Source: Prochlorococcus sp. AG-402-A08 (lineage in GTDB: Bacteria; Cyanobacteriota; Cyanobacteriia; PCC-6307; Cyanobiaceae). Taken from it: a stretch of 64,000 nt of DNA. A program made the translations under genes and the position numbers. The notes under the pieces are model-generated. The model worked only from the letters and a program-made list of their open reading frames with translations, made no database searches and was not told the origin of the DNA. This document shows positions 9,952 to 20,553 of this stretch, one piece after another (within the stretch, counting starts at the first letter, position 1; each line of letters begins with the position of its first letter). Location: contig QCHH01000004.1 in assembly GCA_003279585.1 (NCBI GenBank), forward strand, positions 1 to 64,000, read 5' to 3'.

Positions 9952-10081
9952 ATGGATGTTATAAGCCAAATCAGCTAGAAACGCTCAAATATTACTTGTT
10001 AAACCTATATATAAACTCAAGGTCTTTAGAAAATTTTAGTTAAAGTCAAGGTGTTAAGTAGGAATTAACCAATTCAATAAA

Positions 10082-10834
10082 ATGCAAGATAGGAAGGATC
10101 TCAAAGCCCTTATTTACCAGGTAGCTGCAGCAACAGATAGAGGTCAAAGAATGAACGCGATGATTGCTCCCATGTATCAAAATAAATTAGTAGAGATGAA
10201 TAAATTAGTTGAAGATCTACTGCCCCTATCAGATGAAATAACTCAGAGTTCTATTGAAGGTGAATGGGAGCTTATTTACTCATCAGTTGAATTATTTAGA
10301 AGCTCTCCATTTTTTTTAGCCATTGAAAAGGCTTTAAACGACAAATCAAAAAGCGATTTATTTTTCAAGCTTCATCTTTTACAAGTTGGTTCATTTGGTC
10401 TGTCAACTGTTGGAAGAGTCGGTCAATATCTCAATTTTAATAAAGGGGAAATGATCTCCACCTTTGATACCACAATCTTTGGACTTACAACTATCCCAAT
10501 CCTTGGGTGGTTCAAACTTCTGCCTACCTTTGGTGGTCGCGTCATAACTCTCGCTAAGGGGCTTCAACTAAAAGACAACATACTTTCTATGGAGTTAGAG
10601 AAGACTAAGGTGTCAGAGGTTGATGGTCTGGGAAAAATTCCATTTGTAAATTCCATTCTCATGGAAAGATGGTATCCAGTTAAAACCGTATGGAAACTTC
10701 TTCCATGGAATAAAGAAAATCCAAATTGTGAAATTAACGTGATCTATGTAGACGAAGATTTAAGAATCATTAGAGATATGCATGGAGCAATGTTTGTTTA
10801 CATACGACCATCTATTCCTCTTCTAGACCAATAA
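10082..10834 (+). CDS. PAP/fibrillin family protein
   Basis: AAATDRGQRMNA, LLPLSDEITQSSIEGEWELIYSS, FDTTIFGL..., DEDLRIIRD motifs. Confidence 0.85.
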   Translation: MQDRKDLKALIYQVAAATDRGQRMNAMIAPMYQNKLVEMNKLVEDLLPLSDEITQSSIEGEWELIYSSVELFRSSPFFLAIEKALNDKSKSDLFFKLHLLQVGSFGLSTVGRVGQYLNFNKGEMISTFDTTIFGLTTIPILGWFKLLPTFGGRVITLAKGLQLKDNILSMELEKTKVSEVDGLGKIPFVNSILMERWYPVKTVWKLLPWNKENPNCEINVIYVDEDLRIIRDMHGAMFVYIRPSIPLLDQ

Positions 10835-10938
10835 AAAATATAAGCAAATTCCCTTCTCAAATACTGAATTCACTGAAGCAATTCCGATGAATTTGTAGTA
10901 GAAACTCTAAAGAAGAAAAATTCCTTTAAAAAGAGTAA

Positions 10939-12468
10939 ATGAAAAATCCAGAAGTAATAGTAATTGGAAGTGGTATAGGAGGATTATGTTGCGCAGGACT
11001 GCTAGCAAAAGCTGGTAAAAAAGTCCTAATTCTTGAGGCTCACTCAAAACCAGGAGGAGCCGCTCATGGTTTTCAGAAAGATGGATATACATTTGAATCT
11101 GGACCATCTCTTTGGAGCGGAATAGGTACTTGGCCTACGACAAATCCTTTAGGTCAAGTCCTAAAAGCTCTTAACCAAAAAGTTGAATTAATTAAATATC
11201 AGGATTGGAATGTTCAAATTCCTGAAGGTGACTACACGATTGGAGTTGGAGATAAAAGATTCCTTGATCAAATCAATTCAATTAGCGGAAATGATGCCAT
11301 TAAAGAATGGGAACATTTTATTCAAGTAATTAAACCAATTGGTGCAGCAGCCAATGCAATTCCCTTAATAGCGCTAAATCAAAACAAGGAAACTATTTTT
11401 CAGCTCTTAAGACGTAGTAAAACACTCTTCAATCACTTGAAATCTTTTAAATACCTTGGAGGTGCTTTTGGAAATTTAGTTGATGAACATCTTAAAGATC
11501 CATTTTTACGAAATTGGGTTGATTTACTTTCCTTTCTAATAAGCGGGTTATCCAAAGACGAAACGAATGCAGCTGCGATGGCAACCCTCTTTGATGATTG
11601 GTTTAAACCAGATGCCTACCTGGAATATCCAAAGGGAGGCAGTGAATCTATCGTTAAGGCTCTATTAAGTGGAATTTACTCATTTGGAGGCAAGCTTCAA
11701 CTTAATTCAAAAGTTAGTCAGATAATTATAAAGAGGAATAAAGCAATCGGAATTGAGCTAAAAAATGGTGAGAAAATCTTTGCAGATCATATTGTTAGCA
11801 ATGCCGATATTTGGAACACCATTGATTTAATACCAAAAGAAATATCTCAAAAATGGAGAAAGGAAAGGTCCACAACACCAAAATGCAATTCATTTCTTCA
11901 TGTACATCTTGGGTTTAATGCAGAAGGTCTAGAAAATATTCCACTCCACTCAATATGGGTTGATGATTGGTCTAAAGGTATTACTACCGAAAGAAATGTA
12001 GTAGTTCTCTCTATACCATCGGCTTTGGATCCAACAATGTCACCCCCCAACAAACATATTCTTCACGGATATACACCTGCTAATGAGCCTTGGGAAATAT
12101 GGAAAAATCTTAAAATAGGTAGCAAAGAATATGAAAAGACAAAAGAAGAGCGGTGCTCAGTCTTCTGGAAACCAATTAAAAAATTAGTGCCGGATATAGA
12201 AGAAAGAATCGAAATAAAAATGCTAGGGACACCACTTACTCATCAAAGATTTCTAAATACTAAACATGGAAGTTACGGTCCAGCATTATCAGCTGCAGAA
12301 GGGCTTTTCCCAGGGAATAAAACTCCTATTAAAAATCTTTTAATGTGCGGTTCAAGTACATTCCCAGGGATCGGTATTCCACCAGTGGCAGCCAGTGGCG
12401 CCATGGCCGCCACTACAATTCTTGGTTCCAAATTTCAAAGAGATCTAATCAAAGAGCTAGACATATAA
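10939..12468 (+). CDS. FAD-dependent phytoene desaturase/carotene isomerase-like oxidoreductase (CrtISO-like)
   Basis: Rossmann VIVIGSGIGGLCCAGLLAKAGKKVLILEAH; YPKGGSESIVKAL; C-terminal MCGSSTFPGIGIPPVAASG. Confidence 0.9.
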   Translation: MKNPEVIVIGSGIGGLCCAGLLAKAGKKVLILEAHSKPGGAAHGFQKDGYTFESGPSLWSGIGTWPTTNPLGQVLKALNQKVELIKYQDWNVQIPEGDYTIGVGDKRFLDQINSISGNDAIKEWEHFIQVIKPIGAAANAIPLIALNQNKETIFQLLRRSKTLFNHLKSFKYLGGAFGNLVDEHLKDPFLRNWVDLLSFLISGLSKDETNAAAMATLFDDWFKPDAYLEYPKGGSESIVKALLSGIYSFGGKLQLNSKVSQIIIKRNKAIGIELKNGEKIFADHIVSNADIWNTIDLIPKEISQKWRKERSTTPKCNSFLHVHLGFNAEGLENIPLHSIWVDDWSKGITTERNVVVLSIPSALDPTMSPPNKHILHGYTPANEPWEIWKNLKIGSKEYEKTKEERCSVFWKPIKKLVPDIEERIEIKMLGTPLTHQRFLNTKHGSYGPALSAAEGLFPGNKTPIKNLLMCGSSTFPGIGIPPVAASGAMAATTILGSKFQRDLIKELDI

Positions 12469-12511
12469 GAAAACACCTATTGTTGATAGATAACATGAAT
12501 ACACAAATCAA

Positions 12512-12775
12512 ATGAGCAACTCACTCAATAAAGCTTTTACAGGAGTAATCGCTCTAGCTCTGATTGTGATAGCTGTAGGTCGTATCCCATTTTCAAGAGA
12601 AAAAGAGCTATCAAATTTATGCAGGGAATACTACACAATGTACCTTAATCAGAATGACTACTCACTAAAAGAAAAAAACACAAAGATCAAAGTGATTGCA
12701 AAGAAAACAAGTCTTAAAGCTGAGACAAATAATGTTGGTAACTTTTGTAATTCGTTCTATTTCAACCAAAGATAG
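12512..12775 (+). CDS. Hypothetical protein with N-terminal TM
   Basis: 87 aa ORF. Confidence 0.5.
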   Translation: MSNSLNKAFTGVIALALIVIAVGRIPFSREKELSNLCREYYTMYLNQNDYSLKEKNTKIKVIAKKTSLKAETNNVGNFCNSFYFNQR

Positions 12776-12910
12776 ATTTTAAATAAGAAAATAGAAAAAT
12801 TTTCTGAATACATTTATTTAATTTCTAATAGGAACAAATACATCCGTAATTATATCGATAGATTTAATATACATTTAGTAGTTAAATAAGGATAGTAACG
12901 AGGAAAAATC

Positions 12911-13084
12911 ATGAAGAAAGAAACTTCATCAAATCTCCTTGAAAAAATTGATGTCGCTAAAGAAAGAATCAAGGAATTAGAAACAATGATTAATCATTGG
13001 GAAGGTATCGAAGTTGAAGGGTTTTGGGATGCTGAATGCTCTATAAATCCATCATCTCCGGCTTGCCTTCTCTTTAATAATTGA
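12911..13084 (+). CDS. FWDxEC-family microprotein
   Basis: ...EGFWDAECSINPSSPACLLFNN; paralog of 37577..37741. Confidence 0.5.
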   Translation: MKKETSSNLLEKIDVAKERIKELETMINHWEGIEVEGFWDAECSINPSSPACLLFNN

Positions 13085-13297
13085 CCTTCAATCGGTAAAA
13101 CCTTAAGCCAGCTAGCAAATCAACTCAGATCAAAAGCTATTCTAATAGCCGTATTAGTGATTAAAAATTAACTCAAAGACAAAAAGAATCACTTAATGGG
13201 ACGCAAAGGTATTTTTCTTTAACTGGTAAAATCTGCATTTTTTAAACTCATGATTCACAAAAAAATTTTATAGAGTAAAAAAAATTTTAGATAAAAA

Positions 13298-13858
13298 ATG
13301 ACGGAGCCATCAAAAGTCGTGTCATCCAGTGACTTTGATGATTGGTTTTCTTTGAACGACACTGTTATGGGAGGTTCAAGTAAGGCAGTTTGTAGATCTT
13401 CCTCAAAAGGCCTCTCCCTCGAAGGTGTTGTAGTTGAGGAAAAAGGAGGTTTTGTTAGTTGCAAATCTCCAATATTTTCACCTGTTCTAAATTTATCCAA
13501 TTATCAAGGTTTTGAATTAAAAATTGAAGGTAAAGGTCGAACTTTAAAATTTGGAGTGTCATGTAAATATGGAATTTTTGGATTAAGAGGATTTTTCTTA
13601 GACAAATCACCTGGTGGGCTCAGATGGGTAGCAGAAATAGAAACAAAAAGATTTGGGACAACTACAATAAAAGTACCTTTTGAAAGCCTTGAACCAACTG
13701 TTCTAGCAAAAAAAATTTCTTTACCAATTATTTTTAAATCAGAATCTATAACCCAATTTCAATTACTACATTCCAAATTTGGTAAACCAGGAGAATTGAA
13801 TCCTGGATTTAAGCCAGGCAAAATAAATATTGTTTTACAATCGATTAGTGTCTATTAG
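13298..13858 (+). CDS. CIA30 family (NADH:ubiquinone oxidoreductase intermediate-associated protein 30-like)
   Basis: WFSLNDTVMGGSSKA... GGFVSCKSP, YQGFELKIEGKGRTLKFG. Confidence 0.85.
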   Translation: MTEPSKVVSSSDFDDWFSLNDTVMGGSSKAVCRSSSKGLSLEGVVVEEKGGFVSCKSPIFSPVLNLSNYQGFELKIEGKGRTLKFGVSCKYGIFGLRGFFLDKSPGGLRWVAEIETKRFGTTTIKVPFESLEPTVLAKKISLPIIFKSESITQFQLLHSKFGKPGELNPGFKPGKINIVLQSISVY

Positions 13859-14064
13859 CACAATTAGAAAAACAATATATGTATATTGTTCTGATTTGAT
13901 AGGTAATAAAAATACTATGAATAGTAAAAGTATTTCTCAAAAGATTGACCTTAAAACAATTTAAATCTACAAAAAACATTTTTTATTGTATATACTTCAA
14001 ATACTTCAATTAATTCAGAAACATCCTTTCAATCGGACTGCTTTAAAAATATAACCTCAATAAC

Positions 14065-15540
14065 ATGAATAACAAAGACTTACCACCGATATGTGGTTTT
14101 GAAATTGAAATTAATAAGTTAGTAAATAAGGAACGAGATAGTAGACAATTCGAAGAAAAGGCAATGCTAGAAAATGTGAATTCAGGATTTGCATGTGCCC
14201 TCCATATGCATCAACCGACAATTCCAGCAGGTGAGAATGGAAAGCTCATTTCACATTTGCAATATATGTTTGAGCACACTTCAGAAGGAGATAATCACAA
14301 TGCCGAACCATTTGCTCAATGCTATAAACGTTTGGCTCAAATCATTCCAAGCCTGATAGATGAAGGATATGATCCCAAAATAATGCTTGATTACTCCGGC
14401 AATCTTCTTTGGGGAATCGAACAAATGGGTCGCAAGGATATTCTCAAATCGCTAAAACTCCTAGCGTGTGATCAGACAGTTCAACCACATGTTGAATGGC
14501 TAGGAACCTTTTGGAGTCATGCTGTAGCCTCTTCGACTCCACCTTCTGACTTTAAATTACAGATAACAGCCTGGCAGCACCACTTCTCGTCATTATTTGG
14601 AGAAGAGGCATTGCGTCGAGTAAATGGGTTCTCTCTTCCTGAGATGCATCTTCCAAACCATCCGGATGTTCTATTTCAGTTAATCAAAGCTCTTAAGGAA
14701 TGTGGATATCGTTGGGTAATGGTTCAAGAACATAGTGTTCAAAATATAGATGGCTCTAATCTAAGAGACGAGCAAAAATATATTCCCAATATGCTCAAAG
14801 CTCAGAATAGTAATGGAGAGACCATCTCTATTCTTTCATTAGTAAAAACTCAAGGATCAGATACAAAGCTTGTTGGGCAAATGCAACCTTATTACCAGGC
14901 ACTGGAGTTATCTAAACAGAATTTAGGGCAACAGATTATTCCCACTCTTGTTTCCCAAATAGCTGACGGAGAAAATGGCGGAGTAATGATGAATGAATTT
15001 CCTCAAGCTTTTATTCAGGCTTATAAAAGAATTGGTCCAAAAACCGACATAAGTCCCACAATAGCTATGAACGGATCTGAATACCTCGACTTCCTGGAGA
15101 CTTTAAATATTGATGAAAATAATTATCCATTGATACAAGCAGTCGGTCAAGACAGAATATGGGAAAAAATCTCAGGGCCAATAACTCCTACTTTGGTTAA
15201 AAAAGCAATTAATGAATTAAAAGAGGAAGATCAATCTTTTTCTCTGAGTGGAGCCAGCTGGACTAACGATTTGAGTTGGGAAGATGGATATATAAATGTT
15301 TTAGAACCAATTTCAAAACTTAGTTCCTATTTTCACGAAACATTTGACCATTTATTAGTTCAAAATCCATCGTTAACAAAAACCCATGACTATCAAGAAG
15401 CTCTCCTATACCTTTTGCTATTAGAAACAAGCTGCTTCCGTTATTGGGGACAGGGAAAATGGACTGAATATGCTAAAACAATCTTCAGAAAGGGTGAAGA
15501 GGTGATTAGAAACTTTGAATTTTCAGCACAGAGTAGTTAA
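14065..15540 (+). CDS. Glycoside hydrolase family 57-like protein
   Basis: LHMHQPTIPAG N-terminus; GFSLPEMHLPNH; 491 aa. Confidence 0.8.
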   Translation: MNNKDLPPICGFEIEINKLVNKERDSRQFEEKAMLENVNSGFACALHMHQPTIPAGENGKLISHLQYMFEHTSEGDNHNAEPFAQCYKRLAQIIPSLIDEGYDPKIMLDYSGNLLWGIEQMGRKDILKSLKLLACDQTVQPHVEWLGTFWSHAVASSTPPSDFKLQITAWQHHFSSLFGEEALRRVNGFSLPEMHLPNHPDVLFQLIKALKECGYRWVMVQEHSVQNIDGSNLRDEQKYIPNMLKAQNSNGETISILSLVKTQGSDTKLVGQMQPYYQALELSKQNLGQQIIPTLVSQIADGENGGVMMNEFPQAFIQAYKRIGPKTDISPTIAMNGSEYLDFLETLNIDENNYPLIQAVGQDRIWEKISGPITPTLVKKAINELKEEDQSFSLSGASWTNDLSWEDGYINVLEPISKLSSYFHETFDHLLVQNPSLTKTHDYQEALLYLLLLETSCFRYWGQGKWTEYAKTIFRKGEEVIRNFEFSAQSS

Positions 15541-15630
15541 TCAATTTTGTAAAGGCATCAATCAAGAAAAAGAAATAACTAGCAAAAAATAGTTTTTTGC
15601 GTTAAGGTCACCGACCAAAGCTTAAATAAA

Positions 15631-15822
15631 ATGACTAGTACAAGTTTTGACAAAAATGGACTGGATAAAGCAGGTATTCATTGGATGCAATATCTTTCAA
15701 TGACATCAATGTCATTGCTTATATTTCTCATAGCATTAGACAAAGCCGTTCCTAGCTTTCATCATTTTGTTTTAATTTCAATGGCCAAAGCAGGAATTAT
15801 TTGTAATGGGATAGCTGGATAA
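15631..15822 (+). CDS. Small membrane protein
   Basis: 63 aa ORF. Confidence 0.45.
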   Translation: MTSTSFDKNGLDKAGIHWMQYLSMTSMSLLIFLIALDKAVPSFHHFVLISMAKAGIICNGIAG

Positions 15823-15871
15823 AGCACTTTTTACAGATCCACTGATCTCGCCAAAGAAAAAATATTAAACT

Positions 15872-16006
15872 ATGAAAGGCAAAATCAATCCAGACAACGA
15901 TGGTTACGATCAATCAGAGGAATACTTCAAAAAGAAAGGTGACGCATATGAAAATGAAACTGAAGAATATTTCCCTGAAGAAACTTCTAAGCCCCCCCAT
16001 TATTAA
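15872..16006 (+). CDS. Acidic microprotein with C7 run near its end
   Basis: MKGKINPDNDGYDQSEEYFKKKGDAYENETEEYFPEETSKPPHY. Confidence 0.45.
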   Translation: MKGKINPDNDGYDQSEEYFKKKGDAYENETEEYFPEETSKPPHY

Positions 16007-16053
16007 TGGCAATCAAGAAAGGGTTGATGATAATTAAAATCAACTAATGATTA

Positions 16054-16224
16054 TTATCTATGTGAAATATACGTACCTTCAGGATAGAGCCTTGATATTG
16101 CATTAATTCGCTTTGATATTTGTCGTTCTTTGTCAATGTTAACTTTACGATTAAGAACCAAAACGTTGTGAACCATCCATAGAAAAAAGCCAATAAGCCA
16201 ATACCAAGATATGGGATGAGCCAA
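16054..16224 (-). CDS. Small membrane protein, TTG start
   Basis: MAHPISWYWLIGFFLWMVHNVLVLNRKVNIDKERQISKRINAISRLYPEGTYISHR (hand translation). Confidence 0.45.
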   Translation of the reverse strand: MAHPISWYWLIGFFLWMVHNVLVLNRKVNIDKERQISKRINAISRLYPEGTYISHR

Positions 16225-16599
16225 AATTTTTATATATCATCTAATTTTAAGATGGCAATTATGTCCGTTTTTTTCATAAGTATTTAAACCTTTTGTTATT
16301 ACCCCAACATCAAAATCAGATTTCTAAAAATGATTACTCAAGACTATTTTTCTATTTACCACATCAACAGCCAAGTAGGACTAGGTAGAACTGCCCAAGT
16401 CATTTATTAAACATGAAGATATTTGGTATAAATCAAGCGAATGTATACTGATTCATATTGGATTATTCATAGATTTTTCGACCATTATTGCTCGCTAGAT
16501 AAGAGAGTCTATTTAGGTCTCTAATTTGAGATTGAGATTCCAAAAGTTAATTGCATTATTAAATAGCTGAAATCTTCTCTGGTTTTTTGGTGTATAAGT

Positions 16600-16758
16600 C
16601 TAAAAATATGAGCTTTTCAAATGCCTTTCCATACATATAGTTTGGCAGTCGTTCTCTTCCGCACTACTAGATATTGAACAATATGTTACACACTCAAGAT
16701 AATCTTCAATTGGATCAACTTGTCCTTGAGACATTTTCTTAGAATCAATCGTATTCAT
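16600..16758 (-). CDS. Twin-CX3C microprotein
   Basis: MNTIDSKKMSQGQVDPIEDYLECVTYCSISSSAEENDCQTICMERHLKSSYF. Confidence 0.5.
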   Translation of the reverse strand: MNTIDSKKMSQGQVDPIEDYLECVTYCSISSSAEENDCQTICMERHLKSSYF

Positions 16759-16993
16759 AAAAGTCTCCTACAATTAGAATTAATCTATCCTTTCTTTTTA
16801 TTTTTTTCTATCGGTATTACTTACTAACTTATACGCATAAGAAAAACTGATACATGAATCATATTCCAACCAAAAAGTAGTGGCGAAATAGGGATTAATC
16901 TTCATTTTATAGCTCACATTAATAGTTATGTAAAAAATATCGAAAAAAAGAAAAGCTGTATCCAACTAACTCAAAATTAATATAATTTTTATG

Positions 16994-17236
16994 CTATTTT
17001 CTCAATTTTATTCTTATTCCTATTCTTTCTCGAATAGCTTTTATCGGGATCATATTTTTCATTTGATCATCTATTTGCTTTCTAATTAAATTTCTAAATA
17101 ATTGAGAAAGCAACACCAAACTAAAAAGAGATAATACAATGGTCCACAATCCAATTAATGAATAAGTATCCATTTCAAAGTTCTCTATATATTGCCCATT
17201 CATCACCATCAGCCGTAACTTCAGATAGTAAAGCAA
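16994..17236 (-). CDS. Small membrane protein (start probably internal)
   Basis: 80 aa ORF; M...NFEMDTYSLIGLWTIVLSLFSLVLLSQLF. Confidence 0.45.
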   Translation of the reverse strand: MLYYLKLRLMVMNGQYIENFEMDTYSLIGLWTIVLSLFSLVLLSQLFRNLIRKQIDDQMKNMIPIKAIRERIGIRIKLRK

Positions 17237-17438
17237 CCGCTATGTCGGACTGATCAGAGCGTTTAACAATAATCTCTTTACCCCCCATGTATGGATCATT
17301 GAACTCTGATTTTGAACGGCTAGCCTCTAGCTGTTCAAATGGTGTCAAAACTTCAAGAATTTTAATCCATATCTCATCATCTGAAGCGAAAGGAGGAACA
17401 GAAAATTTACTCGGGCTACTTTCTTTTTTTTTATCCAT
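17175..17438 (-). CDS. Hypothetical protein
   Basis: 87 aa ORF with soluble-protein composition. Confidence 0.6.
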   Translation of the reverse strand: MDKKKESSPSKFSVPPFASDDEIWIKILEVLTPFEQLEASRSKSEFNDPYMGGKEIIVKRSDQSDIAVALLSEVTADGDEWAIYREL

Positions 17439-17443
17439 ATTAT

Positions 17444-17650
17444 TTAATTTTTAGCTTTAATCTCTTTAACTTCATTAATTAACCGTTCTTGTCTTTCAGG
17501 CGTAATAAATCCAAGAGATCCACACTCATTAATATCTTGAATTGGATCTGATAGTCCATCGTGTTTCTCTAGCCATCCTTCAGTGCACCCTTTACATGCT
17601 AATTCATTTAATTCATTAGCCAAAGACTTGGCTTTCAAGCTATCCATCAA
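17444..17650 (-). CDS. Hypothetical protein
   Basis: 68 aa ORF with CKGC and NECGSLGF; just upstream of 17175..17438. Confidence 0.55.
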   Translation of the reverse strand: MMDSLKAKSLANELNELACKGCTEGWLEKHDGLSDPIQDINECGSLGFITPERQERLINEVKEIKAKN

Positions 17651-17816
17651 TAAAAATTTAATTACTTCTTTCTTTCTACTCTACAGTCATTCGATAACTC
17701 AAGGAAAAAAAAATTAATAGCCTTATTCAACAAATTGTAAAGTTAGAAAATTTACACCCTATTAAAAGATAAGTGGAATCAAAGAAAATAAGAACCAAAA
17801 CAATCTAGTTAGGAAC

Positions 17817-17969
17817 TCATGCAGCTTCTTTTTTAAATTCCCGATAAATAGAAATGTCTATAGGTCTATTCACATCGGATTGAAAATCAACAATGTCTTG
17901 ATAAATCTCATTAGGTAAAGGTTGCATTTCGCATCTTGAATAACATTTGCTGTAGTCATACTTTTTCAT
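17817..17969 (-). CDS. Hypothetical microprotein (internal start preferred)
   Basis: MKKYDYSKCYSRCEMQPLPNEIYQDIVDFQSDVNRPIDISIYREFKKEAA. Confidence 0.45.
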   Translation of the reverse strand: MKKYDYSKCYSRCEMQPLPNEIYQDIVDFQSDVNRPIDISIYREFKKEAA

Positions 17970-18183
17970 TGAAAACCTGTTGCTTAGGAGCTTAAAGATA
18001 GACAATGTCACAATGCAACTTGAGTTAGTTATATCGTTAGAAGCTGTAGATGCAATACGCAAAACTACTAGCCTTCTCTATTAATTGAGTAAGTAGTTAT
18101 TACTAATATTACTTTTTAGTAGCAGTTGCCACTTCATATCATTTTGTATAAAAAGCAAAATTTAAAAAGATTATAAAAAAAAA

Positions 18184-18345
18184 ATGTCTTTATCTCCAAA
18201 TGAGATGACTCCGTACATAAAAAAAATTCAACAGAAATTTGATGAAGCACAATTGTTTTTAGTTAAAAATGGTTTTCACCAAGCCACAAAAGGGCTTTTA
18301 CAAGACATCGAAAACGCTAACGGTATCAATAAAAAAACTAAATAA
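18184..18345 (+). CDS. Hypothetical helical microprotein
   Basis: MSLSPNEMTPYIKKIQQKFDEAQLFLVKNGFHQATKGLLQDIENANGINKKTK. Confidence 0.45.
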   Translation: MSLSPNEMTPYIKKIQQKFDEAQLFLVKNGFHQATKGLLQDIENANGINKKTK

Positions 18346-18442
18346 CATCCTCCCAGACGATGGAAGCGAAAACAACAAAGTCTGTAGGGACAAAAGTAAA
18401 ATGGTAAACATGTACATCCTCTAATATTCACTAACCTTTTCC

Positions 18443-18718
18443 ATGGCAACTGAAATCACTGTTTTAGACTTCAAGCTTAGTAATACTTTTTCAGAGTATT
18501 GCACTCATATGAATGCCCCAGAGCAGCGGGCGATGTTTAAAGAAATGGGTGTTAAAACTTTTTATATCGGTGAATGTATAAGAGACTCTAAAAGAGCAAC
18601 TGTTATGTTTGAAGGACCAGAGAATGTTTTTTATAACATTTTTATCAGTCCGGAAACAAAGCCTATTGTTGAGGCCTCTGGTCATATTTATGAAGAAACA
18701 AAATCACAAGATGGATAA
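18443..18718 (+). CDS. DUF3764 family protein
   Basis: LDFKLSNTFSEYCTHMNAPEQRAMFKEMGVKTFYIGECIRDSKRATVMFEGPENV. Confidence 0.7.
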   Translation: MATEITVLDFKLSNTFSEYCTHMNAPEQRAMFKEMGVKTFYIGECIRDSKRATVMFEGPENVFYNIFISPETKPIVEASGHIYEETKSQDG

Positions 18719-18757
18719 ACAATTGTCCTAACTGCTAGTTTTACGTGTTGAAGTTCG

Positions 18758-18907
18758 TCAAGTAATTGTATCTGGAATCATAGGTATTGAATGTTTTTTG
18801 CCGTCTGGGCTTACATATATATTCTCTTTCCCATATTCTGTATCAATGATTTTTTCAAAATGAGTCCCCTTTGGAAGATGTAAAAAATATTTTTGTGCTC
18901 TGTTCAT
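18758..18907 (-). CDS. RAQ/SPDG-family microprotein
   Basis: MNRAQKYFLHLPKGTHFEKIIDTEYGKENIYVSPDGKKHSIPMIPDTIT; paralog of 34076..34252. Confidence 0.55.
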   Translation of the reverse strand: MNRAQKYFLHLPKGTHFEKIIDTEYGKENIYVSPDGKKHSIPMIPDTIT

Positions 18908-18987
18908 TTTATTTATACAGCTATTTAAAAATAACTAGCATTTTTCCCAACGACAACATATTGATTGTTTTATGAGAGTTTTGGTGG

Positions 18988-19320
18988 CTAACTATTTGAT
19001 TTTTCTAAAGCAGTTAACAATCTTCCAACTCTAGTTCCATTAACTCCAAGATCGCCACCACCATATCTTGATGCGGATTTAATTTGAATCTTCTTACCTA
19101 TTTTTAAAATCTCCAAGTCGTCTGGAAATCTGAAAATCAAACTACGACAAACCCCTTTCCAATATTTATCATTAACCTCTAAAACTTTAGTTCTAGGAAT
19201 TTCCTGGGCAATTCTAATAAGTTGCTCAAAGGTCTTGTCAACATCTTCAAATTCTTTTTGAAAAAAAACGCAATTAAGCGGATTAAAACAGGGACTAAGA
19301 CCTGATTTAGGATCTGGCAT
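18988..19320 (-). CDS. DUF1499-like protein
   Basis: CFNPLNCVFF...FRFPDDLEI...IQIKSASRYGGGDLGVNGTRVGRLL. Confidence 0.75.
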   Translation of the reverse strand: MPDPKSGLSPCFNPLNCVFFQKEFEDVDKTFEQLIRIAQEIPRTKVLEVNDKYWKGVCRSLIFRFPDDLEILKIGKKIQIKSASRYGGGDLGVNGTRVGRLLTALEKSNS

Positions 19321-19478
19321 ATTTTCTATGAGTTAACATATTGATCATGAGAAAAGTTTATCTCCCCTTTGGTCTTGTTTTTCAGAAATTTATTACTAAG
19401 TGATGTCTAGTTCTCCCTACCTAAAATGCCCGTGCAAAAACTATCCTTCGATTAAATTTATAAAAACAATTTTTGAGC

Positions 19479-19574
19479 ATGACACGATTAGATAAAACAG
19501 GGATGATGATGATTGTTTTCAGTGTGGCCTCAACACTTCCTTATCAGTTTCATTATCTCTCTTCTATGAGTTAA
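19479..19574 (+). CDS. Small TM microprotein
   Basis: MTRLDKTGMMMIVFSVASTLPYQFHYLSSMS. Confidence 0.3.
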   Translation: MTRLDKTGMMMIVFSVASTLPYQFHYLSSMS

Positions 19575-19580
19575 AACAGG

Positions 19581-20132
19581 TTAATCCCTCTCTCTATAGA
19601 TAGTACTAATTAAAGGTCTATTGATTAAAGGCGGCTCATTTCCATATCCAATCCAAATAAAACCAATAATTTCCTCCTCACTTGAATTTATTTGTGCGAT
19701 TTGATAGGTATTAGGGTCTTTGGTGATTTTTCCTGTTGACCACTTGCAACCAACATGATCGGCGACAAGTGAAAGCGACAGGTTTTGAATCGCGCAAGCA
19801 CAAGCAGCATAATCTTCGAGTTTTTGAGCTTGATTATCAGTACATACTTGAGTGGCAATAAGCAAATGGGAAGGGTTAAGCATTTTTTCCTTTATTTTTT
19901 TTAAACTAGATTCATCTATTGACTTATCACCAAACTTCAGAGTCAGCTGTAATTGATATAGAAGTTCCCTTTTTTTTATCCCAATGTTGGTAAAACGCCA
20001 TGGGAAAGTCCTTCTGTGGCAGGGTGCCTGATTAGCTGCAACTATTGATTTTTGAATTACTTCGCTAGGAACACTTTTTTTGGAAAAGATATGAATGGTC
20101 CTTCGTTTTTTAATTGCTTCAGCTATTTCCAT
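19581..20132 (-). CDS. Nitroreductase family protein
   Basis: IKKRRTIHIFSKKSVPSEVIQKSIVAANQAPCHRRTFPWRF; FIWIGYGNEP. Confidence 0.85.
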   Translation of the reverse strand: MEIAEAIKKRRTIHIFSKKSVPSEVIQKSIVAANQAPCHRRTFPWRFTNIGIKKRELLYQLQLTLKFGDKSIDESSLKKIKEKMLNPSHLLIATQVCTDNQAQKLEDYAACACAIQNLSLSLVADHVGCKWSTGKITKDPNTYQIAQINSSEEEIIGFIWIGYGNEPPLINRPLISTIYRERD

Positions 20133-20283
20133 GATTTTTTCTTGACGTTATTAACTACACTATTAGCCATAGTGAAAAGTTACAAAAAGTTTGGTTTAGA
20201 GACCTGTATAAATAAAAAGCGTTTAAATCATCTCCAGCTTGAATCTCACATCTAAAAAAACATGATTAGTTGAAAATCACTTA

Positions 20284-20553
20284 TTAAGCAACTTTGTCAA
20301 GAATTACATTTGATGGTTTTGAAAATAACGAGACGACTTGGCCCTTGGGTGTCTTGAATACGCGTTCGATAATTTCTCCATTATTGATAATTACCCTCGT
20401 ATTAAAGGAACCAGAAGGTAGATTTACAGATCTTTTTTTTAGAAGAATTTCTAGCTCTGGATAGTGATCATTAGGTTTAAGAACCTCTTTTAACTCAGGA
20501 TGTAGATCTAAGATTGCGTCATCAAAGGCCTTAAACTTTTTCGTTAAAACCAT
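20284..20553 (-). CDS. TPKG-family small protein
   Basis: LPSGSFNTRVIINNGEIIERVFKTPKGQVVSLFS; paralog of 23926..24141. Confidence 0.65.
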   Translation of the reverse strand: MVLTKKFKAFDDAILDLHPELKEVLKPNDHYPELEILLKKRSVNLPSGSFNTRVIINNGEIIERVFKTPKGQVVSLFSKPSNVILDKVA

